Assembly (NCBI RefSeq): GCF_003576645.1
Contig: NC_044924.1
Location: 24,400,274-24,464,273, forward strand
Length of the DNA stretch: 64,000 nt
Source of the DNA: Ipomoea triloba
Taxonomy: Eukaryota; Streptophyta; Magnoliopsida; Solanales; Convolvulaceae
Reading direction: 5' to 3'
The first letter of the stretch is position 1. The number at the start of each line of letters is the position of its first letter. The notes beneath the pieces are model-generated. The model was not told where the DNA came from, made no database searches, and saw only the letters and a list, made by a program, of their open reading frames with translations. Of this stretch, positions 24,401-35,924 are shown one piece after another. A program made the translations under genes and the position numbers.

Positions 24401-26061
24401 AGTAACATATAAGACTTGCATCTAATGAACCTTTTGTGTTAGCCCAACAAGCTCAACAAGTCTATTATAGTTGTTATCCATGCACTCGACTAAATAGGCG
24501 TAATTGCTGGGTTGTTTATAAAGTTAAGCCTAGAAATAGATATGATGTAATTTCAAACATTGATTATGAAAATGAGGATGGCAATGAATCTGTTTACCAA
24601 GAAGATCAAATGATTCCAACAATTATTGCTCCATCAGATGGATTAGATGTTGAGTGCACTCTTGATGGAGGTTATATGGAAGAAGTGGATATGGTTCAAC
24701 AGCAAACAAATATCCAAATTGAAGAAGAAGAATTGCTTAAAGTTGAAGAAGAAGATGAAGAGGTTGATGATAATGAAGATAAAAATGAAAATGTGTATAA
24801 AATATGGTATGCCAAAGCTAATAAGGGGTTTAGGGATGCTATTAGTAGAAGAAGAAAAAATGCATGCACTAAGGATGGCATTAACCCCTATGATTCAAAT
24901 GCTAACTAGAAAAAAGTAAAATAGCATAGATAAAGTTGGATCCCGCAACCAGTTTGGAATCATTTTGTGGACAATATTTGGTCGAAAGATGAATGGATGA
25001 AGAAATCTGCCAAGGCTGCAAAAAATCGTAACACACTAAAGGAAGGAAGTGTCACCAAACATATTGCTGGTTCATGTTCATTTGTTAAACATAAGCATAA
25101 GATGGTGCGATATTTTTTCACAATTTTTGTTACAACTTTGACAGGCTAAACAATCCCAACATATTTTTTGAATTAGCTTGTCTATTGGGATTTATGTTTT
25201 GTATATTAGTAAGATGTTAGCTACCAGCTCTTAGTTTATAATTTAGATATGCTAATAAACTCCAATTTAGAGGAGGATATTAGTTAGCAACCCAACAATA
25301 TTAGTGACTATTTTTGTTTTTGAGTGATGGGCCTATTTGTACTAAACTAATTATATATATGATGAATTGAATTTACTATTTTATATTAGGTGATACTTAT
25401 TTTGTATGCATAAGATTTGTGACAGGAAAATTATAAATTATACTAGTCAGAATAATGTGATTTACAACGAATATTGCGATGAACACTACGATGTAATATA
25501 CAATTACTGTATTATAATTTAATATTAACTACGACACAATTGACATATAATTGCGACAAACAAAATTATATTTAAAAAACTTGTGACATACTACACCGAC
25601 AAACACATAACAACAATTGCGACATACAATTTGACGAATGACATTTAAAATTAATAAAATTGCGACAAACATTTCGACAAAAAGTTGGAAACGACGACGA
25701 ATATGAACAAGTATTTGCAACGGTTGTAAAATCAATTGCGACAACAAATTAATATAAACGACAGACTAATAAGCTTAATTGCAATGAACAAAAGTATTAT
25801 TTGCGACGCCTCGCGACAAACTAATGCGACTAATTTCGGTTGCAAATTGGGACAGAATTTAAATATATTACGACATAAATATGGTTGTCGGTGATAATAA
25901 TTAATTGTGACAAACAATCGCAACTGAGCAATTGCGATTCAACCTGATACGACGATCACATTTTGTCGCAAAGTATGTCGCAATTTCTCTTTTGCGTCGA
26001 AATTGTGACTAATTGCGACGAAATTTGTCAGTCACTATAGCCATGTTTTTTAGTAGTGTCA

Positions 26062-26470
26062 GTATAGCAACACACAAAATTAACTTCCCTCTTACACAAC
26101 TACATACATAGTGATATATATGAATATATATAACTTCATTCCTTCGTCTTATTTTTGGGCCTTCTCTATCATAATCTTTGTATGAGCACTAAGTCAGCTT
26201 CGTCTATGTCTAATAGGTGCAAAGTTAGTCGTAGAACATCTGTGTTATCCGTTGAGAGCATACCGAAAATTTCATACTGCACCGTCTCCGGCAATAACGC
26301 TTTTAAGGCAGTGTTATTATAACACGACACAAACACTTTTCGCTCCTATTTGTTCTCCTTTTTCTAGTAAGATTGTCAGCCTTCGTTGATGATAAGTGCT
26401 TATTTGTCTATATTTTTCTCCCTTTCACTAAGTCATTTTGCTTATTGATCATTCCAAATTTAATGAGGCT
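26062..26470. other. Stretch between the CACTA element and the gypsy-like repeat, nothing recognised
   Basis: I see no gene, RNA or element signature here. The sequence right of the CACTA duplication should be contiguous with the sequence left of 16404, the pre-insertion locus. Confidence 0.4.
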
Positions 26471-28110
26471 AGGACTAAATTATGTTATTTTGCAAGGAGT
26501 ATGGATTTGGAAGCAAAGATGAATATTTTCATGCATTTTGGATGGAACTAGAGTCAAAATGAACATTTTGGATGCATTTCGAGTCAATGGGAGCCAAGGA
26601 GAAGCTATGAAGACGGATGCAACACTTTCGAGGGAGGCTAAGAGTGGTATTTTCAATGGTTTTGATCATATAGACAAACCAAGGAAAAAATGGAACAAGT
26701 GCCAAAAAGGTGAAATTCCCGCATATATCGGTCACTGTTCGGTATTTGGACGATATCTCAGCCTAGAAATATCCAAATTGAGTGATTTTTAAGCCATTGG
26801 AAAGAAGAATCAAAGGACTACAATTCTTATTAGACATTAAAGCTTAAAAAGGAAGCCAAAGGGGTCAAAATCGTCCAAACTTACAGATTTCTTCTAAATT
26901 TGCCACTGTTCGGTATTTTGACCATAGCTCAACCTAAAAATGTCCAAATGAGATGATTCTTGCGCCATTTGAAAGATGACTTGAATATATACAACTTGTT
27001 TGAAGATCACAAAGGCTAATAAAGTGGTTTTAGGGGTGAAAAATAGCCTAAAAGTGAAAGCAGTTGCACAGAATTCTGCTTACAGCGAGAAATGCACTGT
27101 AAATTGGCCAAAAAGACATGACCACCTACACGGGCCATGTAGGTGGTCATGTAGCTCCTGCTCGGTTTATATTTAAGCTCGTTTTGAGCATTTTGAATTC
27201 GGTTTTGACTCATGGTTGAACCCTAGACACTCCCATTCACTTCTTTTCATATTTTTAGGTTAGATTAAGCTTAGATTTATGTTCTCTAACACTTTTGGAG
27301 CTTGTAATCTTGGATTTGAAGCTTAGATTTCAAGATTCTACCACCCATTTCAATAGAGAAGCTTTCTTTCCCTTATCTTTTTTCTTTTGCAAGATTTATG
27401 TTTATTACCTGTGCTTTTGTGTTCTTTGTGCTATTTAATCATGAGTAGTTAGTTTATGGACTTAAGTTTGGGTTGTATTATCTATTTTGATGCTTAAGTT
27501 GTGATTATTGTGAAAAATGGGAAGAATCCCAACCTAGGATTCATGTGTTTATGAGGGTATTGTGTTTGAATCTTGCTTATGTTTGATGTACACATTCATT
27601 GACATGTACTGGAGGATTCTTGGTCACAATGACAGTTGGGTCAAGATTTTAAGCCACCCTTTGCATAAACCCGATTTCTTCCAATGAAAATAGGGGAAAT
27701 TGGGGGCGTTAAAATGCTTATGTGCTTTAAGAGCTAAAATTGATACACCATGAAAATTGGGCAATCCTTGCTCTAATCCTTGTTTATTTGCTTAAAATTG
27801 TGGCTTTAACCTAGGATTCCTACGTGCATTCTCGCTTGATTCCTTGGTTATTTGTTCTCCCTAACTTCGTAGGTTGTTGAAGCATATCTAGATGGTAATG
27901 CCCCTAACTTGAGTCTTAATTATTTCTTTATTTTGTATTTATCTATTGTTCATATGTGTTTGTTCTACCTTGTTGTCGTTTGCTTAGCTTCTTGTTGATC
28001 TCCTTGTCCTAGTGCATAGTTTTGTGATTGCATATTGCGTGCCATAACCCTCAATCCTCAGTGGAACAACATTTCACACCCATACACTCACCATCACTCA
28101 TTTTTGCTAC
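26471..28110 (+). mobile_element. Gypsy-like LTR-type repeat (uncertain)
   Basis: Two internal copies of a block containing CACTGTTCGGTATTTTG..., TGTCCAAATGA and GATGATTC lie at about 26725-26830 and 26895-27000. A related block lies in the opposite orientation at 58960-59110, followed like this one by a hairpin and a TATTTAAGC motif. The organisation resembles LTRs of Tat/Athila-type gypsy elements, but no coding domain and no clear ends are visible. The short frames here are not genes. Confidence 0.45.
27117..27151. repeat. Perfect 14-bp hairpin
   Basis: CATGACCACCTACA is followed by a 7-nt loop (CGGGCCA) and its exact complement. It lies about 16 bp upstream of a TATATTTAAGC motif in the gypsy-like repeat. 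A different-sequence hairpin occupies the equivalent place in the copy near 58.9 kb. Confidence 0.8.
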
Positions 28111-28812
28111 ACATCAGTTGACGTTAATGTTCTTTCGCAACAATTAATACTCTGAGTGATACACTAACATGATGGTAAAAAAAATTTAAAATTTTAAACA
28201 AAATTTTTTAAACTTTTAAATAAAAAAATTACCTTCCACTCCCCTTCCACTGTCTCCTTGCTTCGTCTTCTTATAATTTGACTCGAAATTGTTAGTTAGT
28301 CTTCTTGGTTTGAATTTGTTAGTTATAGATAATCTAAGTTGATTTATCTCTTTATGGTCCTATGCTGACTAGGACCACAATGCAGGTTTTACGCAAAGTA
28401 CACATTTTAATAGCCATTATGAATTTTCCCATAAATCAAATTACTTCGTCTCCTTAATTCCTTATATAATGCTCAACCATGCATGTTCCAAGAAAAACAT
28501 TAACAAGCTTCTTTAAAATTAAATAGCATTTGGTCATCGTGATTTACATATGCCCTTACTATAGAGGTTAGGTTCCAACCCCTAGTTGTTTGAAAATTGC
28601 ATTTTTTAAGAACTTGAGACTTGCTAAGGGTTGTTTTTTGGTCCTTCATGGAATCGGAGCTCAAGAACGACTTAGTGTGTAACAACTATTCCAAATGTAA
28701 CTCATTTTTCATTCAAGAATATCTTAGGACAATAATCATTGAATGAATTCTCCTTATGAAGTTAGTCTTAAGAGGTCACATTCCAACCCCTACATGGCAC
28801 AATTACACATTA

Positions 28813-29181
28813 GGGTGTGTTTGGCTAATGGGTTTACACACTGTCAAAATCATAGTTAGTGTTTGGTTGACAACCTTTTAAAACACAACTATGAGTTTTG
28901 ATTACCTTTCAACTAAAAATTTTTAAGTTTGGATTAATACTTTTAATTTGATTTTTTTGTTCATTTTTATGCTTTGGATATCGTTATATTAGGATCAATT
29001 GTCTTGATTTTTTATTTTTTGTATTTTTAAAATATTTATTCTCATTATAGGGTCATACGCAATCAAACATCAATATTGGTAATAATTTCAATTCCACCAT
29101 ACTACCAAACATACACAATATTTTCACCAAAATCCATTACCATTATCAAGTATTTGATTCCCCCGGTAAACCAAACAACCC
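28813..29181. mobile_element. Harbinger-type MITE, TTA duplication
   Basis: The 369-bp element starts GGGTGTGTTTGG and ends CCAAACAACCC, with TTA at 28810-28812 and 29182-29184. TIR and duplication fit PIF/Harbinger MITEs. It lies about 380 bp upstream of the LAP6-type gene. Confidence 0.8.
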
Positions 29182-29475
29182 TTAAGTGCCATTAACAAAA
29201 AGGAAGGATATGATGGTGGGTCAAAATTTGGTACATTGTGTAATGCTTGAAAATTAAATCCGCAGCTAATCCAAGCGCGTCGGGCGGTACAGGGAAAGGT
29301 TGTGAGAAATCTAAACCATTTAAATTAAATCATACAATTCCACCCCAAGAATTCCAAATATAAACAACAGTAAACTATTGCCACAGTGAGTTATGTATGG
29401 CATGTTTTTTAAAGCTCTTCATGCGAAAAGCTCTTTAACACCTATGTTTCTCCAATATCGAACTTATCTCCCACT

Positions 29476-29483
29476 TATATATA
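29476..29483 (+). promoter_or_regulatory. TATA box of the LAP6-type gene
   Basis: TATATATA followed by CCCACCC lies 76 bp upstream of the start codon; transcription would start near 29510, giving a leader of about 50 nt. The 29185-29470 upstream region shows no other element I can name. Confidence 0.65.
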
Positions 29484-29558
29484 CCCACCCATCACCCTCT
29501 CATGAACTCCATTCATTAAACACTAATCTCAATTCTTAAAGCTACATACATACTAACA

Positions 29559-31392
29559 ATGATGTCTAATCTCAATGCAAGGGATAATGTTTCAACTCAG
29601 AAGTACAAATCTCCTACTCGGGGAAAGGCAACAATTCTTGCATTAGGCAAAGCCTTCCCTAGCCAACTCGTTCCTCAGGACTGCTTAGTGGAGGGCTATA
29701 TCCGCGACACCAAATGCGACGATCTTGCCATCAAGGAGAAGCTTGAGAGACTTTGTAAGTGGTACACATATATGCTTAGCTTATTGGCTTCAGGTCAAAT
29801 AGTTTTTTTTAAGGCGACGATGAAAACCCACAGTTAGATAAGGGTGTGCAGCACAGGGTAAATATTGTCTTGTGATTCTAGCCCTACAAAGAATAAAATT
29901 AAACCAATACCGACTTAAATCAAAAAGGCTGGGATTCAAACTCGTGACCTTATGGCTACTAGTTTGTATAGGCAGATTATCTTGATTGGGATTATCCAAG
30001 GGACCCCTAGAGCCTAAGCGGGCTAGTAATAATAGTAAGAAAAACACATCAGTGTACACGTTGCACACCTAAAGAACAAAAACACTCGGCCGAATTAGCA
30101 GACTCGAACACTTAGTTGGCATGGACTTGGGTGCCTAGTTGGCCGACTCGAACGCCTAATTTGGCATACTCAAGCCTCGAATTAGTCGACTCGGGTGCCT
30201 AGGCCTCCTAATCAATCGACTAATGTCTGCTTAAGAAGAGGAAAATTCTCTCGACCTAGGGGGCCTAGGGCCTAATCGTATTCTAAGCAGCAGCCTAGGC
30301 CGATTTTTACAACGGTGCCCAGATTAATTAGAGTTTCTTTTAATTTTCTGCAATTTTGCCTTGATAGAATCTAGTAATTTTGTTTTGGTTCTACTAGGTA
30401 AAACGACTACCGTGAAGACTAGATACACCGTTATGTGCAAGGATGTGTTGGAAAAATACCCAGAACTCGCCACGGAAGGCTCTCCAACCATCACGCAACG
30501 CCTAGAGGTGGCAAACCCAGCCGTGATCGCGATGGCGAAAGAGGCAAGCCTGGCTTGCATAAAGGATTGGGGGCGCCCCGTGGAGGAAATCACCCACGTC
30601 GTCTACGTTTCCTCCAGCGAAATCCGCTTACCCGGAGGCGATCTTTACTTGGCCACCGAGCTCGGCCTGAGAAGCGACGTCAACCGCGTGATGCTCTATT
30701 TCCTGGGCTGCTACGGCGGCGTCACCGGCCTCCGGGTCGCCAAAGACATCGCGGAAAACAACCCGGGTAGCCGCGTCCTGTTAACCACCTCGGAAACCAC
30801 CATCCTCGGCTTCCGCCCCCCCAACAAGGCCCGCCCCTACGACCTCGTCGGGGCCGCGCTTTTCGGCGACGGAGCCGCGGCGGTCATCGTGGGGGCCCAC
30901 CCCAGGGAAGACCTCGAAAACCCATTCATGGAACTGAGCTTCGCCGCCCAGCAATTCCTCCCCGGGACCCAGAGCGTGATCGACGGGCGGATCTCCGAGG
31001 AGGGGATAAACTTCAAGCTGGGAAGAGATTTGCCGGAAAAGATCGAACACAACATCGAGGAATTCTGCAAGAAACTAATGGGGAAAGCCAATAATAATAA
31101 TAATCCCAATTTGAGTTACAATGATTTGTTCTGGGCGGTCCATCCGGGTGGGCCGGCGATTCTGAAGAGGCTGGAGGGGACTCTGGGGCTGAGGACCGAG
31201 AAGCTGGAGTGCAGCAGAAGGGCATTGATGGATTTTGGAAACGTTAGTAGCAACACTATCTTCTATGTGTTAGAGTATATGAGAGATGAGCTGAAGAGAA
31301 AGAGCGAAGAAGATAATGAAGAGTGGGGGCTTGCTTTGGCTTTTGGACCTGGAATCACTTTTGAAGGGATTCTTCTAAGGAATCTGCACTGA
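29559..31392 (+). CDS. LAP6: LAP6/PKSA-type type III polyketide synthase
   Basis: Exon 1 is 29559-29754, intron 29755-30397 (GTAAGT...CTAG), exon 2 is 30398-31392; together 396 aa, close to the usual 390-400. The intron splits a cysteine codon (T|GT, residue 66), the conserved chalcone-synthase-family site. The catalytic triad is intact: C170 in FLGCYGG, H314 in WAVHPGG and N347 in GNVSSN. Near-identity to the anther-specific clade is clear in VNRVMLYFLGCYGG and TSETTILGFRPPNKARPY. These tapetum enzymes extend long-chain fatty acyl-CoA with malonyl-CoA to alkyl-pyrones that TKPR reductases convert into sporopollenin precursors of the pollen wall; this role is known for the family, not shown here. 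Two ATGs in tandem open the reading frame. The centre of exon 2 is strikingly GC-rich against AT-rich surroundings. A short AAT run encodes NNNNN at about residue 298. No break is visible. Confidence 0.95.
29850..30330. repeat. Transposon remnants in the LAP6 intron
   Basis: A minus-strand B-box-like GAGTTTGAATCCC at about 29935-29947 suggests a tRNA-derived SINE fragment. The 30090-30320 part carries repeated GCCTAGG/CTCGAACGCCTA motifs and ends CCGATTTTTACAACGGTGCC, like the ends of the GCCTAGGCG elements at 4398-4906 and 49323-49746. Confidence 0.45.
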
Positions 31393-33837
31393 TGATGGAT
31401 CCATATTTCATCCATTTTGCACACATTTTATTCTTGTCACGTTGGATCCATCTCCATTCAAATAATGCATAATATATATGATTAGAAAATAACGTACGTG
31501 ATTATTTAAGATATATATACCTAGTACGAAACTTAAATGTGATACGGTGTTTAATCAAGTAATTTGACAAAAGGTTCCTCCCGGCCTTTGAAAAAAACAA
31601 AAAAGAGGAACTCACTTAATTCGCTAGTCGTTTAGAACAAAGGCGATTCTGTTCATGCTTCGGATGATCTACTTAATTCTATATACTTCTATCTAGCTTT
31701 AATTTCTTCTATTATAAAGGCGTAAAGGTGGAGGCCTATTTAGCACGTTTCCAAAGTTAACTAGTTATTTTTGAAAACTTTACTAAGGAATATAATAACA
31801 CCATCACGTGCTTTCAAATTTAACCATTCATATATAGTTATTCAACTTTCAAGTTAACCGCTCATAGTACTTCAAATTTGTAATCAATGATGGTCTTAAC
31901 TTTGCCCTTACTTAAGCTAATGGAAAGATTACGGTTGATTATTTTGAAAGTTGAAGAATTATAGGTGGTTAAATTAAAAATTTAGGATTACCGTGGCAGT
32001 GCGACCAGTTGGTACTAACTCTTTTTTTTTCCTACCTAGTGTGGTATTTACCATGGAGTTTTCCTTTTAGATCTTATTATTTTGTTTTTGTTTTTATTTT
32101 TATATTTTGAAACAAAAATTATTTCTTAATCTTGGAATAAATACTTGTTTTAGTCCTCCACATGTAACACGTAAAAACTAAAATGTTATTTAATGATAAT
32201 ATCTATGAAGACTAAAATAACAATCCATCGCCATACCATGCATGGATCAAGATTTACATCGCACTATAAATCCTGATTTGTGTGTTTGTATTTTGTATTA
32301 TAATTTTTTGTGTCTAGCGTTATGAAATTTTGTACTATCTTATGAGTATGAATTTTATACTTGAAACAAATTAGTAATTGTATTTTATTTTATGAAATTT
32401 TATGTCTAGTGTTGTGAAATTTTGTGCCTATGATGAACATAAATTATGTACTTAAATCAGATTTGAAAAATAAGTAAATATATAACATGTGCATGTGTTT
32501 TGTGTTATGAAATTCTGTACCTTACGAGTATGAATTATGTATCTCAACTGTTTAATCAAATTGGATCCCTACACCAAAAATTCGATACCTTCCGACCACC
32601 CAAAAATTTAGTCACAAAAAGTGACTTTTTTTTCATTTTTTTTTTCATCCAAGAGTTACAATAGTCGGAAAGTGGTCTTAAATATCGACGACCTATATTC
32701 AACCACCTAGACCAGTGATCGGAAATAGCGACGAGGGTTTTTCCAAATGTCAAAATTAGTCAGAAAAGTGGCCAGGTCGTCAGGACAGGGGTTTTCGATC
32801 AGATTTAGGCCATTTCCGCACTTTTAGGTGGTCGAAAATTCCTTGATTTCCAGCAATGATAATGCTATGCTATGTGTCTTGTGTTGTGATGTTTTGTGTT
32901 TTGCGTTACAAAATTTTGTACCTTATGAATATGAATTCTACACTCTCATTGTTTCAATTCATGATCCATACTGCTATATGGACTCTGATCTATGATATAA
33001 ATTGCCAATAACAATATGATTAAAGGCATTTATACGCTCATATATAAAAATAATAAGGAATTATGATTTAATTGCCATAACCTTGAAACATAAATTGTTT
33101 GTTTTGTTTTCATGTCCAATCTACTAGCGAGTAATATTCCATAGTAGAAGGGGCATGCGTTATTCGTTTTCCCCAATAACCTTGAGAATACACCGTTCAT
33201 GCGGCGCCCATGATTATTGGGTTGGTTAAAGGTGTTTGTGTTAAGTGTTACACGATAAAAGCTAACAAATAAATACTCTTTATCATTTGAAACTTAGTTA
33301 TAATAGGGCTTGTGGGATTAAATTAATGCTCAACATTAAAATTAAAATAAGTAAATATTTAATATAATTTTTAAATATTAAATTAATTAATATAAAACAC
33401 AAATGATTATTTTCAATATGTCAAAATTAGTATTTTTAACTTGCATTCTAATAAAAGTAGTAGTATAAATCAATATTGATGAAGATAATTATAATTGGAA
33501 ATAAAAATTATGTCCTAACAAGTTTAATATTAAAATAAATTAAGCCTTCTTAATGCGATATGATGAGTTAGCAAAACATAATTTATTTTTTGTTAAAAGT
33601 AACATGATTATAATAGGCTTATTCCCAAGATTGGGGATTGGGGGATTACAATTTAAGAGTCACCTCCAGCCAGTTTAGATACGCTCTTTGCTGCAAACGC
33701 CTTCAATGCTAGCTCTATCAGAGTGTGGTAACGTGGTTTCCTAGCTTGATGGTGCAATCTCACAAAAAATAAATAAATAAATAAATAAATAGCTTTAATT
33801 TTTTAAATAGTTGAAAAAATCAAATCAAATTATTACA
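31393..33837. other. AT-rich intergenic region, no gene seen
   Basis: The LAP6 3' region is followed by AT-rich sequence without a supported gene. At 32570-32850 alternating TCCGACCACC/GGTGGTCGAAA motifs in both orientations suggest a small decayed CACTA-like or foldback element without clear ends. Segments containing TTTTGTGTTATGAAATTTTGT recur loosely at 32270-32540 and 32880-32940. A short AAAT run lies at 33770-33792. Confidence 0.4.
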
Positions 33838-34330
33838 AAATACCATTCAAGCATATAAGAATGTTTCGAGCTTGTTTCTATGCTCTCAAAATTCAAATCA
33901 TCATACTGGCATCAGGCAATAAACAAAAATATATATCAGAATGTATGAATCATATATCTAAACTGTTAATCCAAACTTCACTCTAAATTACCAAATGGAT
34001 TGTATGGCTTTTTGGAATGATGCCCATCCAAACTGTTGAAATGCGATGTCCATAACCGTTGATTGACAGATTACTCATGCTTCATTTTTATCAAAGTATC
34101 CATTTCTTATGATATTATGATTTATAACATATTAGATCGACATATAAACTATAATATGAGTCTTCCTTGCATGCAACAAATATCACAAAAATTCAGTGTT
34201 CTAAAATAAGTGTATAAATGCAATACGAAGATAATTTGCATTGCATTATATATCATTAATTTAATTACTTGTCGGTTAGTTATTGCAAGATCTTGAGGTA
34301 CACTTATATTTTTTATTAAGTAAAAATTAT
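33838..34330. repeat. Dispersed repeat, paired with 49119-50000
   Basis: ACCATTCAAGCATATAAG..., GAATCATATATCTAAACTG and CTTCCTTGCATGCAACAAAT recur in the same order and orientation at 49119-50000. This copy lacks the GCCTAGGCG insertion, so it records the empty site. No protein is recognised. A SINE 3'-tail fragment (GAACAGATACTGCATAGTAA) lies just after, at 34418-34460. Confidence 0.7.
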
Positions 34331-34738
34331 GTTTTTTTTTCCTTTCTTTTTCTTTTTTTGGAATTATGAAGAAACCCGTCAATACTCGAGAAGGATAGCA
34401 AATTAAATGATGGGTGCTTATGAACAGATACTGCATAGTAACAGAGTCACTAGTACTAAAAAGAAATGGTTGGTGATTTTGGTTACGCATTATTTAAGAT
34501 GGAGATGGCATCTTTATGCATGGCTTCAGTAGATGAATAACAACCAACATGCATTTACATGCTATGCTGTCATCTCTTTCATTCAGCTATGCCAATCTCA
34601 ATAACATATATGGCTGCAAAGATTCATTTGACTTACTGTAAAACATATCATTTATTTCCTGAAACAATAGATATTATCTAAGAATGCTAATTGCTAAAGC
34701 TAAAATAGTATCGATGCCGTAGAACCCAAAATGAGGAA

Positions 34739-34739
<1 letters not shown>

Positions 34740-34819
<80 letters not shown>
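34740..34819 (-). tRNA. tRNA-Leu (UAG)
   Basis: The 80-nt cloverleaf on the minus strand has acceptor GACAGTT pairing with AGCTGTC, discriminator A at 34740, D-arm TGGCCGAGTGGTCTAAGGC, and anticodon loop TTTAGGC within CCAGA/TCTGG stems (anticodon UAG, reading CUA and CUN codons). It also has a long class-II variable arm and T-arm GTGGGTTCAAATCCCAC. No intron is present and CCA is not encoded, as in nuclear genes. A TTTT stretch about 12 nt downstream fits a Pol III terminator. It appears functional. Confidence 0.95.
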
Positions 34820-34821
<2 letters not shown>

Positions 34822-35553
34822 AAGTGATTTATTTTTTTGTTATGTTTGTATATATAGTATATTCAAGTGGGCTTGTAAATGTAGAAATAATAGTCTGTAT
34901 AACAAATCAAAAAATGCGTTTTGCATCGAAGTGATATTTGATTTTATAAAAACATTTGTCTGTCACAGACTCAGTACATCAACAAAGGACAAATCTTTTG
35001 TTATACTACTAATTAATATATGTACTATAGATCAAACCACCAAAATAGTAGGTGAAACTTGTAGAATCAAAACTTGTATGTCACTGACATTTTCGTGATC
35101 TGAAGTTGCTATACAGATAAAGATGTGAAAAAATTGAACATCATAAATTTTTATTATTCAGACTCGCCTCAACTCTACTATACCCAGGTTAAAACCGTAG
35201 TTGTTCGGGACAAAGTAGAAGTTTGCTATAAACCTTTGTTGCTCGCTATACAGTAGAAGTTTACGATAAAATTACCTTTGTTCAGGAAAAATCTTGTTAT
35301 TCTCAAATTCTCATTGTAGCTCTAAGGCATTGTAAAATGTTGAGTTAATTTTAATCCGTTACATAATAAAATTCAACTAAACTAGGAGTTGGTTTATCTT
35401 CTTAAAGTTACATATACATAACATGTTTTGGGAGAAAATTATTATATTCAAGGCTCAAACAACACCTGGACTATTTGTTATTTAAGCGCGCGTATATGTT
35501 CTCCGGCCGGCATTCTCGGAATATTTACAGTGTGTTCATGATACATTATATTG

Positions 35554-35606
<53 letters not shown>

Positions 35607-35920
35607 TTTACATGTCATATATATACATATATGCGTGTACATTTGATTTCATCAACACGGTTTGTTGCTATTAAAATCTGTTCAATTACTATTCTTGAAA
35701 AGCTAGCAAACACTAGTATTTGCATGTTAAGGTTTACCAGCACATATAAATAAGAATTGAATGATATATGCGTGAGAGCAAATGAGTTTATATGCTTTGG
35801 CCTATTTGATACATATTGCATAAAAAGGTTTAAAATTTAACCTAGACTTCTTGTGCTTGTGTTATGTTTTATATCCTTGTATTAATAAGTGTGAAAATAC
35901 TAATACCAGACCGAAGCCAT
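34820..35920. repeat. Intergenic region with a TA microsatellite
   Basis: A long perfect TA run occupies about 35556-35602. No gene is supported; frames crossing the run are artefacts. Helitron helicase homology begins near 35925. Confidence 0.6.
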
Positions 35921-35924
35921 TCAT

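Larger units (their letters stand above)
19092..24909 (+). pseudogene. TNP2-like CACTA transposase, broken
   Basis: Domains appear in the usual order for plant En/Spm transposases. A Transpos_assoc-type N-terminus has RCPCVLC at about 19227. The TNP2 core runs from about 19490 to 22730 (LPNPCAKEFF; YNLPPWMCMKQPY up to the nested insertion, then NMIIPGPNSLGKHIDVF). LPYWYTLLIFHNLDVMHIERN is near 22757. A DUF4218-like part spans 22900-23753 and a DUF4216-like part spans 24085-24405, followed by an acidic tail to 24909. Breaks: a 1-nt shift near 19760, in-frame stops near 19962 and 19974, a 4-bp TGCA duplication at 20092-20095, the nested CACTA, shifts near 22330 and 22520, and an A-run shift near 23505. 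An intron at 23401-23481 (GT..AG) is supported because FE R is rejoined to FLHQLKKK. The protein would cut and join CACTA ends in the nucleus, but no intact product is possible here. Confidence 0.9.
16404..26058 (+). mobile_element. Complete CACTA (En/Spm) transposon, about 9.7 kb
   Basis: The left end is CACTACTAGAAAAC and the right end is the complement of CACTACTAAAAAAC. A 3-bp duplication TCA flanks it (16401-16403 and 26059-26061). Subterminal regions (16430-17300 and 25440-26040) are packed with short GCGACA/TTGCGAC motifs in both orientations, as expected for transposase binding. Between them is a TNP2-type transposase gene, now broken. Two AT dinucleotide tracts lie in the left arm (about 16866-16900 and 17297-17322). 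The 17390-19080 stretch has no recognised domain and probably holds the promoter and leader. A 2-kb CACTA is nested at 20202-22233. Confidence 0.93.

Noticed and set aside
24106..24408. Minus-strand frame at the CACTA right half
   Set aside because: It is a shadow of the DUF4216-like transposase part on the plus strand.
32555..32850. Small CACTA or foldback element
   Set aside because: Motifs in both orientations are visible, but I could not define ends or a target duplication.
35475..35753. Frame with an isoleucine/tyrosine repeat as a membrane protein
   Set aside because: It is the translation of a TA microsatellite.
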